Source: Chloromonas sp. AAM2
Lineage: Eukaryota > Chlorophyta > Chlorophyceae > Chlamydomonadales > Chlamydomonadaceae
Direction: 5' to 3'
Assembly: GCA_004335635.1 (NCBI GenBank)
Contig: QAXH01006225.1
Coordinates: 1 to 58,263, forward strand
DNA length: 58,263 nucleotides
Position 1 is the stretch's first letter. Each line of letters begins with the position of its first letter. A program made the translations under genes and the position numbers. Positions 1 to 23,400 of the stretch are shown one piece after another. The notes below the pieces were generated by a model. The model was not told the origin of the DNA. It saw only the letters and a list, made by a program, of their open reading frames with translations, and did no database searches.

Positions 1-2531
1 GGACCACAGGCGGTACGTTACAGGGCCAAGTGCAAACATCGTATGGTACAAATTACCATTGTAATTGCTGCTGCGCTGTGACGGTGCCATTCCAGGCAGT
101 TGATGCGGTTCTTGCTTAATCCTGTTTGTGTTGTTCCTGCGCACCGAAAGTAAGGCGGCTGAGCGAGCATTGAAACATCAACAACAGTCGACGAACACAA
201 CTGAGTGTGTCACAGTGACCGCACCTGCATGGGTTCCATGCAAATAGAACATGGCTCCTCCTCCGTTGGCCTTGCGTCAGGGAACGCATGATGCAGGCGG
301 TACGTGGCCGTGCGGTACTCACTGTAATGTACAACAGGCAGTACAGTGTCAAACCCATCAGCTGCAAGGCCACCTTCCACAGCTGCGACAAGAAACTAAC
401 TGCTGAAATGCTGGCAGAAAAATGGCAAGGCTCCTGTCACAATGGCAGGGATGGTGGAATGCACCAGCCGTACCTGTATGTCTTAATTCGGCGGTACAAA
501 GAAACCGCCACAGCCCTGACGTCCATGAGCAGTACCATGTCAACCAGGTGCAGCGTGTACCCATGCAAACTCCACATGTGAAGGTAGTGGATAATGGTCA
601 TGGTGTGAGTCAGCAGATCGGCGGTTAGCTCCACGTGATACAGTACACTGCCGGAGGTTGGAGCGGTTGGAGGGGCGGTTGTGTCGGGGTTGTTGACGGC
701 TGAGCGGGCCTGCGCTAGGGCGCGCCTCGTGGCCCATGCATCAGCACAATGCACACCTGCAGCCGTCAACATCATTACATGGCATTCGCAGTGTTGACCA
801 CGGCATCGTTTAAATACATGGGAATGACAGCAGGTGGGCCTACAGCCTGTAAGCAGCACAATGCAAGCCACAGCGCTTCCTTTTCGCCAAAGCTTGCTAC
901 ATTGTGCACGCCTTCAATGCTTGCTTCTTTGAGTGCATAATCCCAACATGTACCTTTGTACATAATCTCAATATGTACCCTTGATGTTCTTTGCGCCCCT
1001 GGTGGATGGCAGTGCAATGCAAAGAGATGCAATCAGCCGCTATAAGACAGCCATCAGAAATCAACGTGGTATGATTATTTACTTATCTATTTCACCATGT
1101 ATGCCTACTTACACCATGTACAACCATCACAACAGCCTCGCTCATGGGCTAAACATGCAGCCATCAGTCAACAGCCAACTCACCGTATTTGACCAGTGTC
1201 TTGACTCCCTCCAGCATCACCACTGCCAGGTCATAGGCACACAGCACAAACCGTGACACGCCACTGTTCATCCCCGCGGCCACGTCCGCCGCGCCCGCCT
1301 CACCACCCGCCCCTCCGCCGGCGCCTGAGCCCGCGGGCACACCACCAAGCGCGGAAGCCAGTTCCCGCATCCCGCCAATGCCTAGAGCCGCTGCCACGCT
1401 GGTGGGTCGTGCACCCCAGAGATCCCGTATGGCGGCCGCGTCCCGCACTAGAATGACAAGCACGAGGGCAACGGCGCGGGCGTGGGCGGAGAACGGGGCC
1501 GAGGGGGCGGCGGCCAGGGATTCAAGGCGGTCGCGAGCCATGCCGATGAATATTCGCATGAAGCCGGCCACGGCGAACCTGCGTGGCAGGCGAGGCGCTT
1601 GGGTGTGATGAAATGCATACTGGTCATGGAGTTGAGATGGATGATCATGACAGCATCTCAAACTCGGCTGTGTTCCTTTTGCGCCATGGGCAGGTGCGTG
1701 AAATGTGTGGTAAGATGAAAAAAATAGCAATAGCATGAAGATACCCAGGCTGGTCTTGCTTGCCTTGCCCATACCATCCCCCACGCACCATGCTATCCAT
1801 TCTGCTGTTTCATCCAAGGTTGGTGGCAGTTTGAGCGCGCTGACGAACATGAGCTTGAAGATGCAGTACTTGACTAACCGATCCAGCAGCAGGCTCGATT
1901 CCCGAGATGACAGACGGCCCAAGAATACCACCTGAACGCAAGGAGGGCATGCTTATCTGTGGGGATCATGCACATGGGTATGGTGTGGCCAACATGAAGC
2001 ATCATGGCTTGTGCATGAAGCATGTCACAAGGCTTCCTAGGATGGGGCGTAGAGGCAAGCGACTGGTGTGTGGATTGAGATTGCACGCGGCAGAGAAACA
2101 GGGTGTGCGATGCCCCCTTGAGCAAGGTGTGGCCTGAACGTCCAGGAAATCCTTTCACGCACCGTGGTGCCAAGAAGAAACATGGAAGTGGCCGCAAACA
2201 TCCAGTTAACGATGATGAACATGGCTGCATCAGACCTACAAAGGCACGGAGACAGGCTGCAGCATTAGTAGGGTAGTGAGCAGTACCCTTGCCAGAGTGC
2301 ATGCAGTTGCACAGGACAACCTGTGTCCTGTCTGGCCTAGAGCTGTTATGGCACCAATACCCACCGTGCCATCAGGCGCATGAAGTGTGCCCACTGCGTG
2401 GCCAAACCGCTTGATGGCTTCCCGGCATCGAGAGGTGGGAAGTGGGTCAGCACGAGGTATAACAACCCGCTGGATGTCGAAAGGAAATAGCATAACAAGG
2501 CTGTTGTGGCCGTAGCCCGGACCAGCACCAT
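1..2531 (-). CDS. RIN2/gp78 (AMFR)-like membrane RING E3 ubiquitin ligase, C-terminus cut by window edge
   Basis: Exons (minus): 2531-2365, 2235-2163, 1931-1789, 1578-1184, 756-474, 321-225; in-phase splices give 386 codons, and the rest lies off the left edge. Plant RIN2/RIN3 and animal gp78 are ER or plasma-membrane ubiquitin ligases; gp78 serves ER-associated degradation. Seen here: several hydrophobic spans, the family segment ARDRLESLAAAPSAPF, a later stretch HYLHMWSLHGYTLHLVDMVL that matches the last membrane span region of RIN2, then the helix YRLHHAFPDA and the first RING cysteine pair (CSIC) in exon 6. The remaining RING residues and any CUE domain are outside the window. A Gly/Ala-rich loop that looks lineage-specific sits in exon 4. 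The start at 2531 is the first Met of an open frame that runs straight into the first hydrophobic segment; an upstream exon cannot be excluded. It diverges from the FtsHi4-like gene. Confidence 0.85.
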
Positions 2532-2944
2532 CTTCCTATGGTCTCAGGACAATCTTCCTATTTGCTAGCAACCTGAGAGAGATGTTGCCAAGGCAGTAGC
2601 GCGCTGCGCTACAACTTCAGTACCATGGTTTCATTTTCTAATGATATGATCACCGTGACAGGGTGGGGTGGAACAGCGGAGGGGGAAGTTTAAAGCCCTA
2701 CCCGTTTCAGACCCGTTGAAGGCCAGCATTGGTACGAACAGGACACTGTACGGTTAGCTGGCAGAGCACACCGCCTATGAATAGGAGGTCTTGATCTTTA
2801 TGAGTCACGCTTCGCCAGGGTTTGCGTCATCCAAACACAAATCTCCGATGCCAGGGTAAAGCATCCATGCATAGCAAGGCCTCAAAGCCGTGACTCCATC
2901 GTGGGTGTCTGCCGGTGGATCGCTGATCAGCGCCCGCCAGCACC
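2532..2944. promoter_or_regulatory. Shared spacer between divergent RING ligase and FtsHi4-like genes
   Basis: The 413 bases separate two predicted start codons pointing away from each other, so both promoters and 5' leaders must lie here. No clear TATA box or repeated motif was recognised. The right-hand start has a good context (caccATGGCC). Inferred from gene layout only. Confidence 0.4.
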
Positions 2945-14587
<11,643 letters not shown>

Positions 14588-16218
14588 GGAATGCATCCTG
14601 AGTTCACCAGGTTTCAGGCGGGAACGGAGCATGTGCGAGGGACGGTGGCAAAGCAGTCATCTGCCGCGCAAGCCACAGCATCATCATCGTCATTACACGG
14701 CTTCTCCAGTGCACGGCGCACATCAGCCAGTGCATGAGTCATGGCGTGAGCGGTACAAGCCAGCAAACAGCTTTGTCTGCGGGTTGGAGGCAAAGCAAGC
14801 TCCAGGTTTGTCAGTGGACTGTGGAAGTGAAGCAGGCTGCAGTAAGACGCTACGTTTTAGGAGAAAGAGTGGCCGATGCAAAACTGAGTGCACAGGCCAA
14901 GGCTGTCCGGACCAGTCCTTGCTGAAGGTGGCTGGGTAGAAGCCAGTGATCTCGGCCTTTGTGGCATTTTGTTTGGCTGCGTGCGTCAGTGGTCAGGCGC
15001 GGTACGCAGTCACGTTGAGCACTCAGTCTGAACCTGCTCATTTGCTTTGCTTGCATGCCTTGCAAATGAGCTGGTACGGCAAGGCGAGAGCCGGTCAGTG
15101 GGAAGCAGTGGAGCACTGCAAGGCGCTGTGAGGACGTAAGAGGAGCACAGCAGTTCCCTTAATTGCGGACTCGGGCATGCGTTAACGTTTTGCAGGGCAA
15201 TGATTGAATGCGGCGCGTTTACACATCTGGCTTTGCTAGGCACAGCAACTTCAACGTTGCACCACCACTGACGGACATGCTATCACATCGTCATGTGCCA
15301 GTGCTTGCAACGATCTGGGTGCTGCAGAGCGTTCAAGGCCAGATTGCCCAGCAAGCCTCGCACAGCATGTGCAGTGTAGGGCAGTCCGGACTCATCCTCA
15401 CGAGCACATGCGTGGCCCATGTGCAACGGGCGCCTCATGTGCATTCACTGCCAGCGCACACAAACTGATAGATGTTAGCTCCAGAGAGCGCATGCCGAAC
15501 GACCACAGGGCAAGCTCATTCATGCGTACTTTTGCCCCCAGGTTAGTTTAATTACTTGGCAAGCAACAAACACTATGCTGCTGATACAGCCTGTACTTGT
15601 CCATGTTCTCTATTGTATCATGGTAAGGAAAGCATGGCATGCATCCAGCCAGGCGCCATGGGTCCTGCCAGGCGCCACTCGGCTAGTGTCTCGCCTCAAC
15701 ATGATAGTAGACCTCCAGTCCCTTTCACTTCAGTGGAATCACGCTTCCGCTTGGTCGGCTTGGGCGGTATGGCCAGTATGGCAACATACATGCATCGTCT
15801 ACTGGATCAGCATCTTGTGTAATGAATTGCCCACAGGCGATGCTGCAGAGTACAACAGGTCTGGAAATTGCCCAGGTATCTTGGTGGTCGCCTTCGCATT
15901 GTTTGCTTGGGCCATTTGCACAACATGTTGCTGTTGTAGTGCCTAGCCAAAGCAATGTGGGAATGCACGTAGGTCAGACTCCACGACCACACAGCGTTAT
16001 TTCACTTGCCATAGGGACAATGGGTGCTCACCCGAAGAAATGTGGGAATCCACAGTAATCAGACTACACGACCACCCAGCCTTGATCAATTTGCCATACG
16101 GACAATGGGAGAGCCTTGGACAGGGACCTTGTCACATGACATTGCTGACCACCTCTGGGCCTAGGCGTTCATGCAGAATGCATCACTGGCAGGTGTTGGT
16201 GAACACACCAAGTCCTCG
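14588..16218. other. Spacer between convergent FtsHi4-like and oxygenase genes
   Basis: No credible coding exon was found. The left part is presumably the 3' UTR of the FtsHi4-like gene. The right part holds one copy of a dispersed repeat (15878-16142). Confidence 0.5.
15878..16142 (+). repeat. Dispersed repeat family R1, copy A
   Basis: Runs from atcttggtggtcgcc to about cttgtcacat and matches the reverse complement of 43654-43829, including the exact segment cacagcgttatttcacttgc. This copy also carries an internal imperfect duplication of about 85 bp: the block from aatgtgggaat to gacaatggg occurs twice. No coding capacity was seen. Confidence 0.8.
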
Positions 16219-17730
16219 TTACATGACAGGGTATAATTTTGAAAACAGGTCACTGTCAGGAAGGAAAAAGCGCAAGTCGGGCAACGCGCTGGGCAGCACA
16301 CCACTCGCTATATCATTGGGCAGCGTATCCCATGCCTTGTCAATGGGAAGCAGGACATCAGCCTGGAGTTCAGCACCGGCATCACCAACGCCTTCATCAC
16401 GTGCTGGTTTGTTTTTCATGCGCTCAGACTCTGTGAGGTTTGTGGGCACTTGGCTCCATGCAGGTTTGATGGGCGGAGGGTTCCACGCCACATCACATGC
16501 CTCATGCGTCGCAACGGCATGCAGGCCATGCATTGCATGCACATGCCCTTCCAAACCTCCACCCATGGAGCCCTGCTGAACGTTTAAGGCCCTTTCCATC
16601 AGATCATGAAACCACGTGACCCATGCAGGCACCTTCACCACGTGGCCCTCTCCTGCTTGTGACACATGGGCTCGCTTGGCTGGCCTCGTGCCATCCTCAT
16701 GGCTACCCTTCTCGCCTTCAGCTCCGTTACGTTCAAGGCCATGTGGTATTGGGGCCCTCATCCAAGGTTGCAGATCACACACCATCTGACCACCTACGGC
16801 TGCTTCACCGTTCATGCATGGGCTGACCGGTTCATCATTGCTTCGCTGCCTTGCACTGGCAGTGAGCTCATCACTGTCACGTGCGGTGGGATCGGTGGAG
16901 CCTTGCACGTGGGCATGTGGGTGAGACACCACATGGCCACCAGGCGTGTTGGTATGCAATGCAGTGGTGTGGGGCAGTACCCACCAGGCAAGCATCAATG
17001 TGATGCGGCAGCCCTCTCCCGACCCATTCTCACCACCGGCTTCAACACCTTCCTTACTTTCGCCGCCCACAGTAGCATCTGCACAACCTTCACGATCATC
17101 CCCCAGCCAATCCCCACCACCATTGCGAACACCTCTCTTGCCTTCACCAGTTGGATCCTCCATGCTGGGCCGCACGCCGCACGGTGAACCATGGACATGG
17201 CACGGTGAACCATGCGCAGGGCACCAGCCAGGCAGCACTCCATGCAGCAGGTTTCCCTGAAACAGCAAATAACGGCCCACATGAGGGTGCACTGCCCATG
17301 CGCGCCCTGCCAGGTCCGTCTGGCCCGGCACCTGATCCAGCACTAGTGTGGGGCCTGCATGGGGTGGAGCTGTGAGGTAGAGCACGCTGCTGCATTGCGG
17401 GTGATGCAGGCGATAGACGCCCTCGCCCTGCAAGCAACCAGCGCGCAAAATGCAATCAAACAAACACATCAATCTACCGTAAACACATACACAACACCAA
17501 GCTGTGCACCAGCCACATACAAATCATGGGCTATTTTCAGATGTACCTCTGTGCACCTCCATAAACAGGAACAAGCACAAAAACAAAATAAACTTTTTCT
17601 TCTGGACATGCATGCATGTAGGGAAAGCCAATCTCTTTTCTCTTAACGATCTTTTGGCTCAAGCGGAGACTGACATGCCCAGCTTCTATGTTGACCGTTT
17701 CCCAGTCCCTGCGCCCACATGCCCATCTTG

Positions 17731-17765
<35 letters not shown>

Positions 17766-20287
17766 TGTATCATGGCGGCCCTGGCTGTCAGGAAATCACT
17801 GGTCAACTCAGAATCTCTGTCAGACACAACAACTCGACGACCGCTGTGCCCACCTGGTCATGTCGACGTGTCTGAATCATGGACCTTGCCTTACTTAGGG
17901 TTCAAAGATCAGCAGGTCAGGGCCTCCCTTCTTCCCACTGACCTTACGCAGGACTGTTTCATCGCAGTCAAAGTGCAGCTGGTGCCCGGGCGTGGCGCCC
18001 GCCCCCGACACCGCAGACCGCGTATGGGCCCACCTGCATGCATGCATGCATGCACCGGTCAGGTCGATTGCACAACATGGGTGCAATCAGGAAGCATTAC
18101 CGTCCTCGTGAACACAGAGTGGGCAGCAAGTGAGTGACAAGCATACAATCCCTTCAGAGCCTACAAGCACAAACTAATGCTAACTAATGCTATGCGGACA
18201 CACACACGCCTGTCGTGACTTGTAATGCGATGGACTTGACACACGGAACAGGTCAAGTGCTCGACAAGATGCTGCGGACAGGCACGACTAGGCGCCCAGA
18301 TACAGGCGAAAGGGCTGCATCGTTCAGCAAAACAGGCAAGCTGACAGCTTCATGTCATGCAGACCTCCAAACCTAGGTGTCACCGGCTTGATGTACATGG
18401 GTGATGACCGCCCGGGCTTATAACGCACCAGCCTGACGATCAGATACGATACACACATCTGTTTGACCTGGATGGCGCTTGATCAGACCACCATAAGCAA
18501 GCATGACCGGCCCAGCTCAATCACCCGCCCATGCAAACACACAGGTGTCATTGTCAAACATGAACAGATGGGCTAACGTACACTCCTGGATTTTTCCCTC
18601 TCTTTTTCGTGTTGTTGCTTACCACTCATCACTCGTAACTCACTCATGACTGCATTGCTTTACATTATTTACATTATTTACTCCAGTCACTCCATTCACT
18701 CCGTCACTCACCACTCCACATGCGTCACTCCCGCCAGCCTGTCAGCCAGCAGAGGATGTTCCCTCAACTGTCTGGCCGCTAGTTCCACCACATTGCATGG
18801 CGGTTGGGCCAGGTCATAGATGTATGAGAAGAAGGGTGTGTCCGGGTGCCCATACATGTGGTCACTCCAAAAGGGTGAGGTGGGAGAAAAGGCACATTGC
18901 AGGGCAGTGAGAGCGGGGTGGGGCAGTGAGCCTTCAGGCTCCAAGACCAGTGGTGGAAACACAACTGCTTCTGCTGGTATTGCTTCTCCTTCTGCTTCTG
19001 CCAGTCTAGACCTTTCTGCTGCTGCTTTAGCTGTCTCTGCTCTAGCTGCTTCCTCTGTGGTTGCTTGTCCTGTTGCTGTTTGTCCGGGTGCCGATTTCCC
19101 GGTTGCCGTTGCTGCTGTTGCTTCTGCGTTTGCCGGTGCAGCTGTTGCTGCCCTTGCTGTTTCACCTGCTGCTAGTGCCGCTGCTGCCACACACAGTGTC
19201 GTGTTGTCCAGTACCGGGGGTAGCGGATTCACGTGACCATGCCCATGTGCCGCACATGCTGCACATGTCGTACATGCCACCCACACCGGCTCTGCCAGTC
19301 GCCATGCCAGTCCCAACCTCCACAGAAGCACGTCAGCTGCCGGCTGCATCCAACTGCTGCCAGTGCCTGTGCTGCCTGAGATGAGAAGTTCCATCGCCTG
19401 CATGGGACGAGGAAGGCGGCAATGGCATCAGCCATAACGAACAGGACTGTGTGAAAGACGTCCGTTTTTAACGTTTCTACGGCCACAACCCTACGGCCAC
19501 AACACTATTAAAGGGCAACGGCAACTAGCTGACATTAGCCTCATGCATAATCTCAATATCTGGCTGAGGCAACAACAGCACTGTTGCACTGGTGACATGT
19601 CATACGCATGCCACTGGGGCACCTACCAGGAGATACTGCTGCTCTATCAGCGCCCCCCACAGCATCTGGAGCCCAGCCATTTCACTTGTCAAGGCATCAG
19701 GACCATCCACAAGCGCCACGTCATGCATGCACTGTGTGGCTGTCACGTGTGGTTGCGTGGATGTGCTGAGGCGCTGCAGCAGCTGCCAGCAGTGGGAGAC
19801 CAGCTCATGCCGCTGGTGCAGGCTCAGGGGTGCATGGGCCTGCAAAAATGCGTGTGCAACGCTGATGTTCTTCTCAATGTTCTGCATGGTTCATCACCAG
19901 CAGTACAATGTTCTGCATCGTAGGTGCGTTGTGGGTCAGTGCCATGCAAAGATTGCAGCGTAACAAGTCCAGGAACGTGGCCATGGGTTCACGCCAAAAC
20001 TGCCTCTGCATGGTGAACGCGCTGTGCATCAGTGGCAAACACGTGCGCTTTGTGGCAATGTTCTGATTGGCGCACTTTAACAATGATCTGGTAGGCCTGC
20101 ACCATACAGGTTGTGCTCATGGCAGTGCTTCAGTAAACATGCATGCTCCTACTGGGGCAATCACACAGTTCAGTTCACCGGGCCTGGCAGGAATGGCGAG
20201 CGTGCTGACCCCAACCTGGTCCTGATTCAGCAGCTGTAAGATGAGCTTCTTGGCCTCATCCAAGCTAACAGTGCTACTGCAAGCCAT
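16219..20287 (-). CDS. 2-oxoglutarate/Fe(II)-dependent oxygenase-like protein
   Basis: Firm exons (minus): 19881-19627, 19397-18712, 18033-17943, 17427-16219 (747 codons with stop, all splices in phase). Tentative first exons: 20287-20153 and a 21-nt microexon 20096-20076, both phase 0. Seen: sequence WWAH...GHQLHFDCDE with the iron ligands H-x-D, then SSVLYLTAPP, and a distal-His strand LLFQGNLLHGVLPG; an Arg in CRITLMLAWW is a candidate 2-oxoglutarate anchor. This layout is the double-stranded beta-helix of soluble Fe/2OG oxygenases found in plants and algae. Substrate is unknown. Exon 19397-18712 has a long Ala/Thr/Glu-rich linker, and about 115 polar residues are inserted between the distal His and the RITLML strand. 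The stop codon overlaps TGTAA, the usual algal poly(A) signal. The 5' end is the weakest part: another open frame at 20083-19874 could contribute. Confidence 0.75.
17732..17764. repeat. GT dinucleotide microsatellite
   Basis: About 16 GT units in the last intron of the oxygenase gene. A short catg run (about 18036-18054) sits at the acceptor of the preceding exon. Confidence 0.9.
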
Positions 20288-20436
20288 GCCCGGGCTGGCT
20301 TGCTCGAGTAAACCTAGGGTGGTGGCATGGATCAACTGCACTGAGTCAGCCTTGCCATTTCTTCTTGGGCTCAGAACCAGGATGCTGAAGATTCTTGAAG
20401 ACGCAGGTGTGTGAGCATAACAACTCCCAAACTTGC
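20288..20436. promoter_or_regulatory. Very short head-to-head spacer, oxygenase / RADA
   Basis: Only about 150 bases separate the proposed start codons of the minus-strand oxygenase and plus-strand RADA. If both starts are right, their 5' leaders overlap or share one bidirectional promoter. The oxygenase start is uncertain. Confidence 0.35.
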
Positions 20437-23400
20437 ATGGGTAACGGCATGGATTCACGTGCCGGATTTGATCGCAGGCCTGTTGAGTTCCGCAAGCTTT
20501 CCAGACTAACCAGACAAGCAGGCATGCTTGTTGCGGACAGTTTGGGCAGCTGGCCGGCCCCATGCCCGCCGGTAAGGCCTGAACCCTATCGAATCAGACT
20601 ACCCATCCCTTGCCCCCATTCAAGCCCACATATTAAGGCAGGATGGACAGTTTATCGTCAAGCCTTGCCAAAATGCAGTTCCAAGGCTGTTGTATGTGGA
20701 GCTAAAGTAAAAGGGCCTCAAATCAGATACGTATGCCGTGAATGCGGAGCCACCTCATTGAAACATTATGGCAGATGCTCAGAATGTCAGGCGTGGGATA
20801 CATATGACAAGGAAGAGATTAACGTTAAGGCCACCACTGGCGGTGGAGTGGGCGTGGATGCCATGCAGAGAGCTGCGGCCGAGGCAAGGCAGTTGCTCAC
20901 TCGAAGTGCTTTGGCCGTGCAGCGGGATGCCCCAGACTACTACGATGACCACCCAGAGGCCGCGCCGCAGCCTACAAATCGCAGGTACGGGCATGTTGAT
21001 TCATGATGATCCTGGGCGAGTTTACCTCAGGCGCACGCCTTTCGCCCACCATCCCCGACACCCTCGCCTCCTCTTCGCATAGACAGACACATGGGCAACC
21101 TGCCGACGCCTTTGTGCCTTGTGCCCAGTATTCGCACTGCCTGCTGTTTGGCCTGCTGTTTGCATCGGGCCTATTGTACCGCAGGATAGTGAGCACTGCT
21201 CTCGCATCAACTCCGAATGACAGCTTGCCCGCCACTTTTCGCAGTTGGGTGTCCAGCGGTCTAGGCAACAACTCCATGCCCATGAGCTTACGTGACCTAT
21301 CAAAGAGTGCAAGGGTATCCTCAGCACCTGGCCGGATGGTGCTGACCGGCCGAACAGGGCAAGAAATCAACAGGTGGGACGGGTTTGAGGCCCTGCATTG
21401 AGGCCATGCTGGGTGCCGTGCTGTGGTTGCACAACACAAAGGACCTTTTGTGATTGGAGAGGCTGCCGGAACCTGTAGGGCTCTTGCCCAGCAGCTTGCG
21501 TTCTTTATAACTCTACGACACAGAACCTCTTGATAACTCTACGACACAGAAAGCAATCACGCAGACACGCAGACAGTCAGACAGACAGACAGATAGACAG
21601 GCAGACAGAGACAGACAATCACGAATTGACATGATTTGCAGGGTACTGGGCGGTGGTGTGGTGCGTGGCTCCCTGGTGCTTGTGGGCGGGGAGCCGGGCG
21701 TGGGCAAGTCCACACTGTCTCTGCAGGTGAGACGGAGGACAACACAAAAGAATGTAAGAAGAATAAAAAGAAAGGAAACTCTTGGCAGCTTTCGCACCGT
21801 GTTGATAGATTGTTACAATGTGTGATGCCTGCTTGGGTTGCATTCAAGTCAGCCATGCACAAGAGCATGTTTGGCCTTGTTATTAACAAAGTGTGCGAGG
21901 GCATACGTACTCAATGTCAAGCAAATCGTGGTTCACGCACTTGCGTGTCAGTGTAGTTTGTTTGCTTCTCACGCATACGTGTTTATTGATTCTGTGCCCA
22001 GGCTTAAGGGCACTGACCCCCGAGCCCTGGCATGCACCGTGTGTACAGATCGCTGCCATGATTGCCCAGCCAGACCTAGACTACGACGCTCTGGCAGAAA
22101 CGGACGACCAACTGACCACAACTAACAACAGCAACAACGGCAGCAGCGCAAGTAATGGGGCCTCAGACGGCCCTCCTATCATTTCAGTACCGTCCACGTC
22201 ATCATCTGCAGTGCCCCAGGCAAATGGGGTACAGCCCATGGCGTCGGTCAAGCGAGCACCAAAGGCTAAGCTGCGGCAGGGGAGTAAGGGCACTGACACC
22301 CCTTCACCAGGTGTGTTGTTTGCCTGACAACATCTGACTTGAACATGTGCTTACTTATCTGAGATGTTAGGCTGAGAGCACCAACTTGGCCAGGCCTTCG
22401 GCAATATAAATCCCAAAGCCAACGTGACCTTGAACAGCCTGACATGGGCCTTGCATGCAGAGCCATCCAGCAGTCCCCCATCCAGCAAGAGCAACTCCCC
22501 GCCCAGCCCCTCCGACCCCGCTCATGGCTCGCTGCCTCCGGGCCCACAGGAGGCTCTACCCTCCATTGCTGCACGACCAGTGCTGTACGTTTCTGGAGAG
22601 GAAACGTGCGAACAGGTGAAGTTGCAGCTCACCCAGGAGCTGACTTAACTGTAGGTTACTTGCATGCCGAATGATGAGGCCCCACAGACATGAGGCGGAC
22701 GGACACCCTGCTCCAGCCCTCAGCCATACCCTTATCCTGGCCCTGTCTCTGCCATGCACACATTGCTACTTGGATGGTTTGCCCTTATTGCCGTCCTTCC
22801 CTTAGGGCATTGTGCCTCACATGCCAATCTACAGCCTAACATGCCAATCTACAGCCCACTGATGCTTGCCCAACCCTGCTGCCTCCCACCCCGTGTCAGA
22901 ACTGCGGCAATTGTGTTTTGAAGGTGTTTGAAGAATACCGACTCTACCCCGCCCACATGCATCGCCTTCGCCTACACAGGTGTATGACCGTGCGCTGCGC
23001 ATGGGCCTGCATCACTGCGACACGTTGCATGTGCTGGCCGAGTGCCGCATGGAGGTGGTGTTGAGGCAGGCGCTGCTCATGCGGCCCGCTGCCATTGTGG
23101 TGGACTCGCTGCAGACCATGTTCCTGTCGGACCTGAACAACGTGTCAGGGGCTGTCGTGCAGGTGCGTGTCGTTTGACGTCGGGAGCGCTAATCCATCAA
23201 GGGTATGTGGTGTGGTACGGGGTGGGGTGGGGTGGTGGAAGGGTGCCGGGTGGTGGCGGGTGAAGAGGTGTGATGTGGGGTGAAGAGGCGGAGTGTTAGA
23301 TCCATGCAGGAATTGTTTCATGCTTCCATGCATGGTAGGCAGCATCGTTTTATGCTTTAGTGGTAGGCAGAATCGCTTCATGCTTCAGTGGTAGGCAGAC

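Noticed and set aside
1..218. Remaining RING cysteines of the left-edge ligase
   Set aside because: No acceptor in this stretch leads to a Cys/His-rich RING continuation; the next exon is probably outside the window.
16666..17187. 173-codon plus-strand ORF
   Set aside because: Lies opposite the last oxygenase exon, whose minus-strand frame has conserved catalytic-strand sequence.
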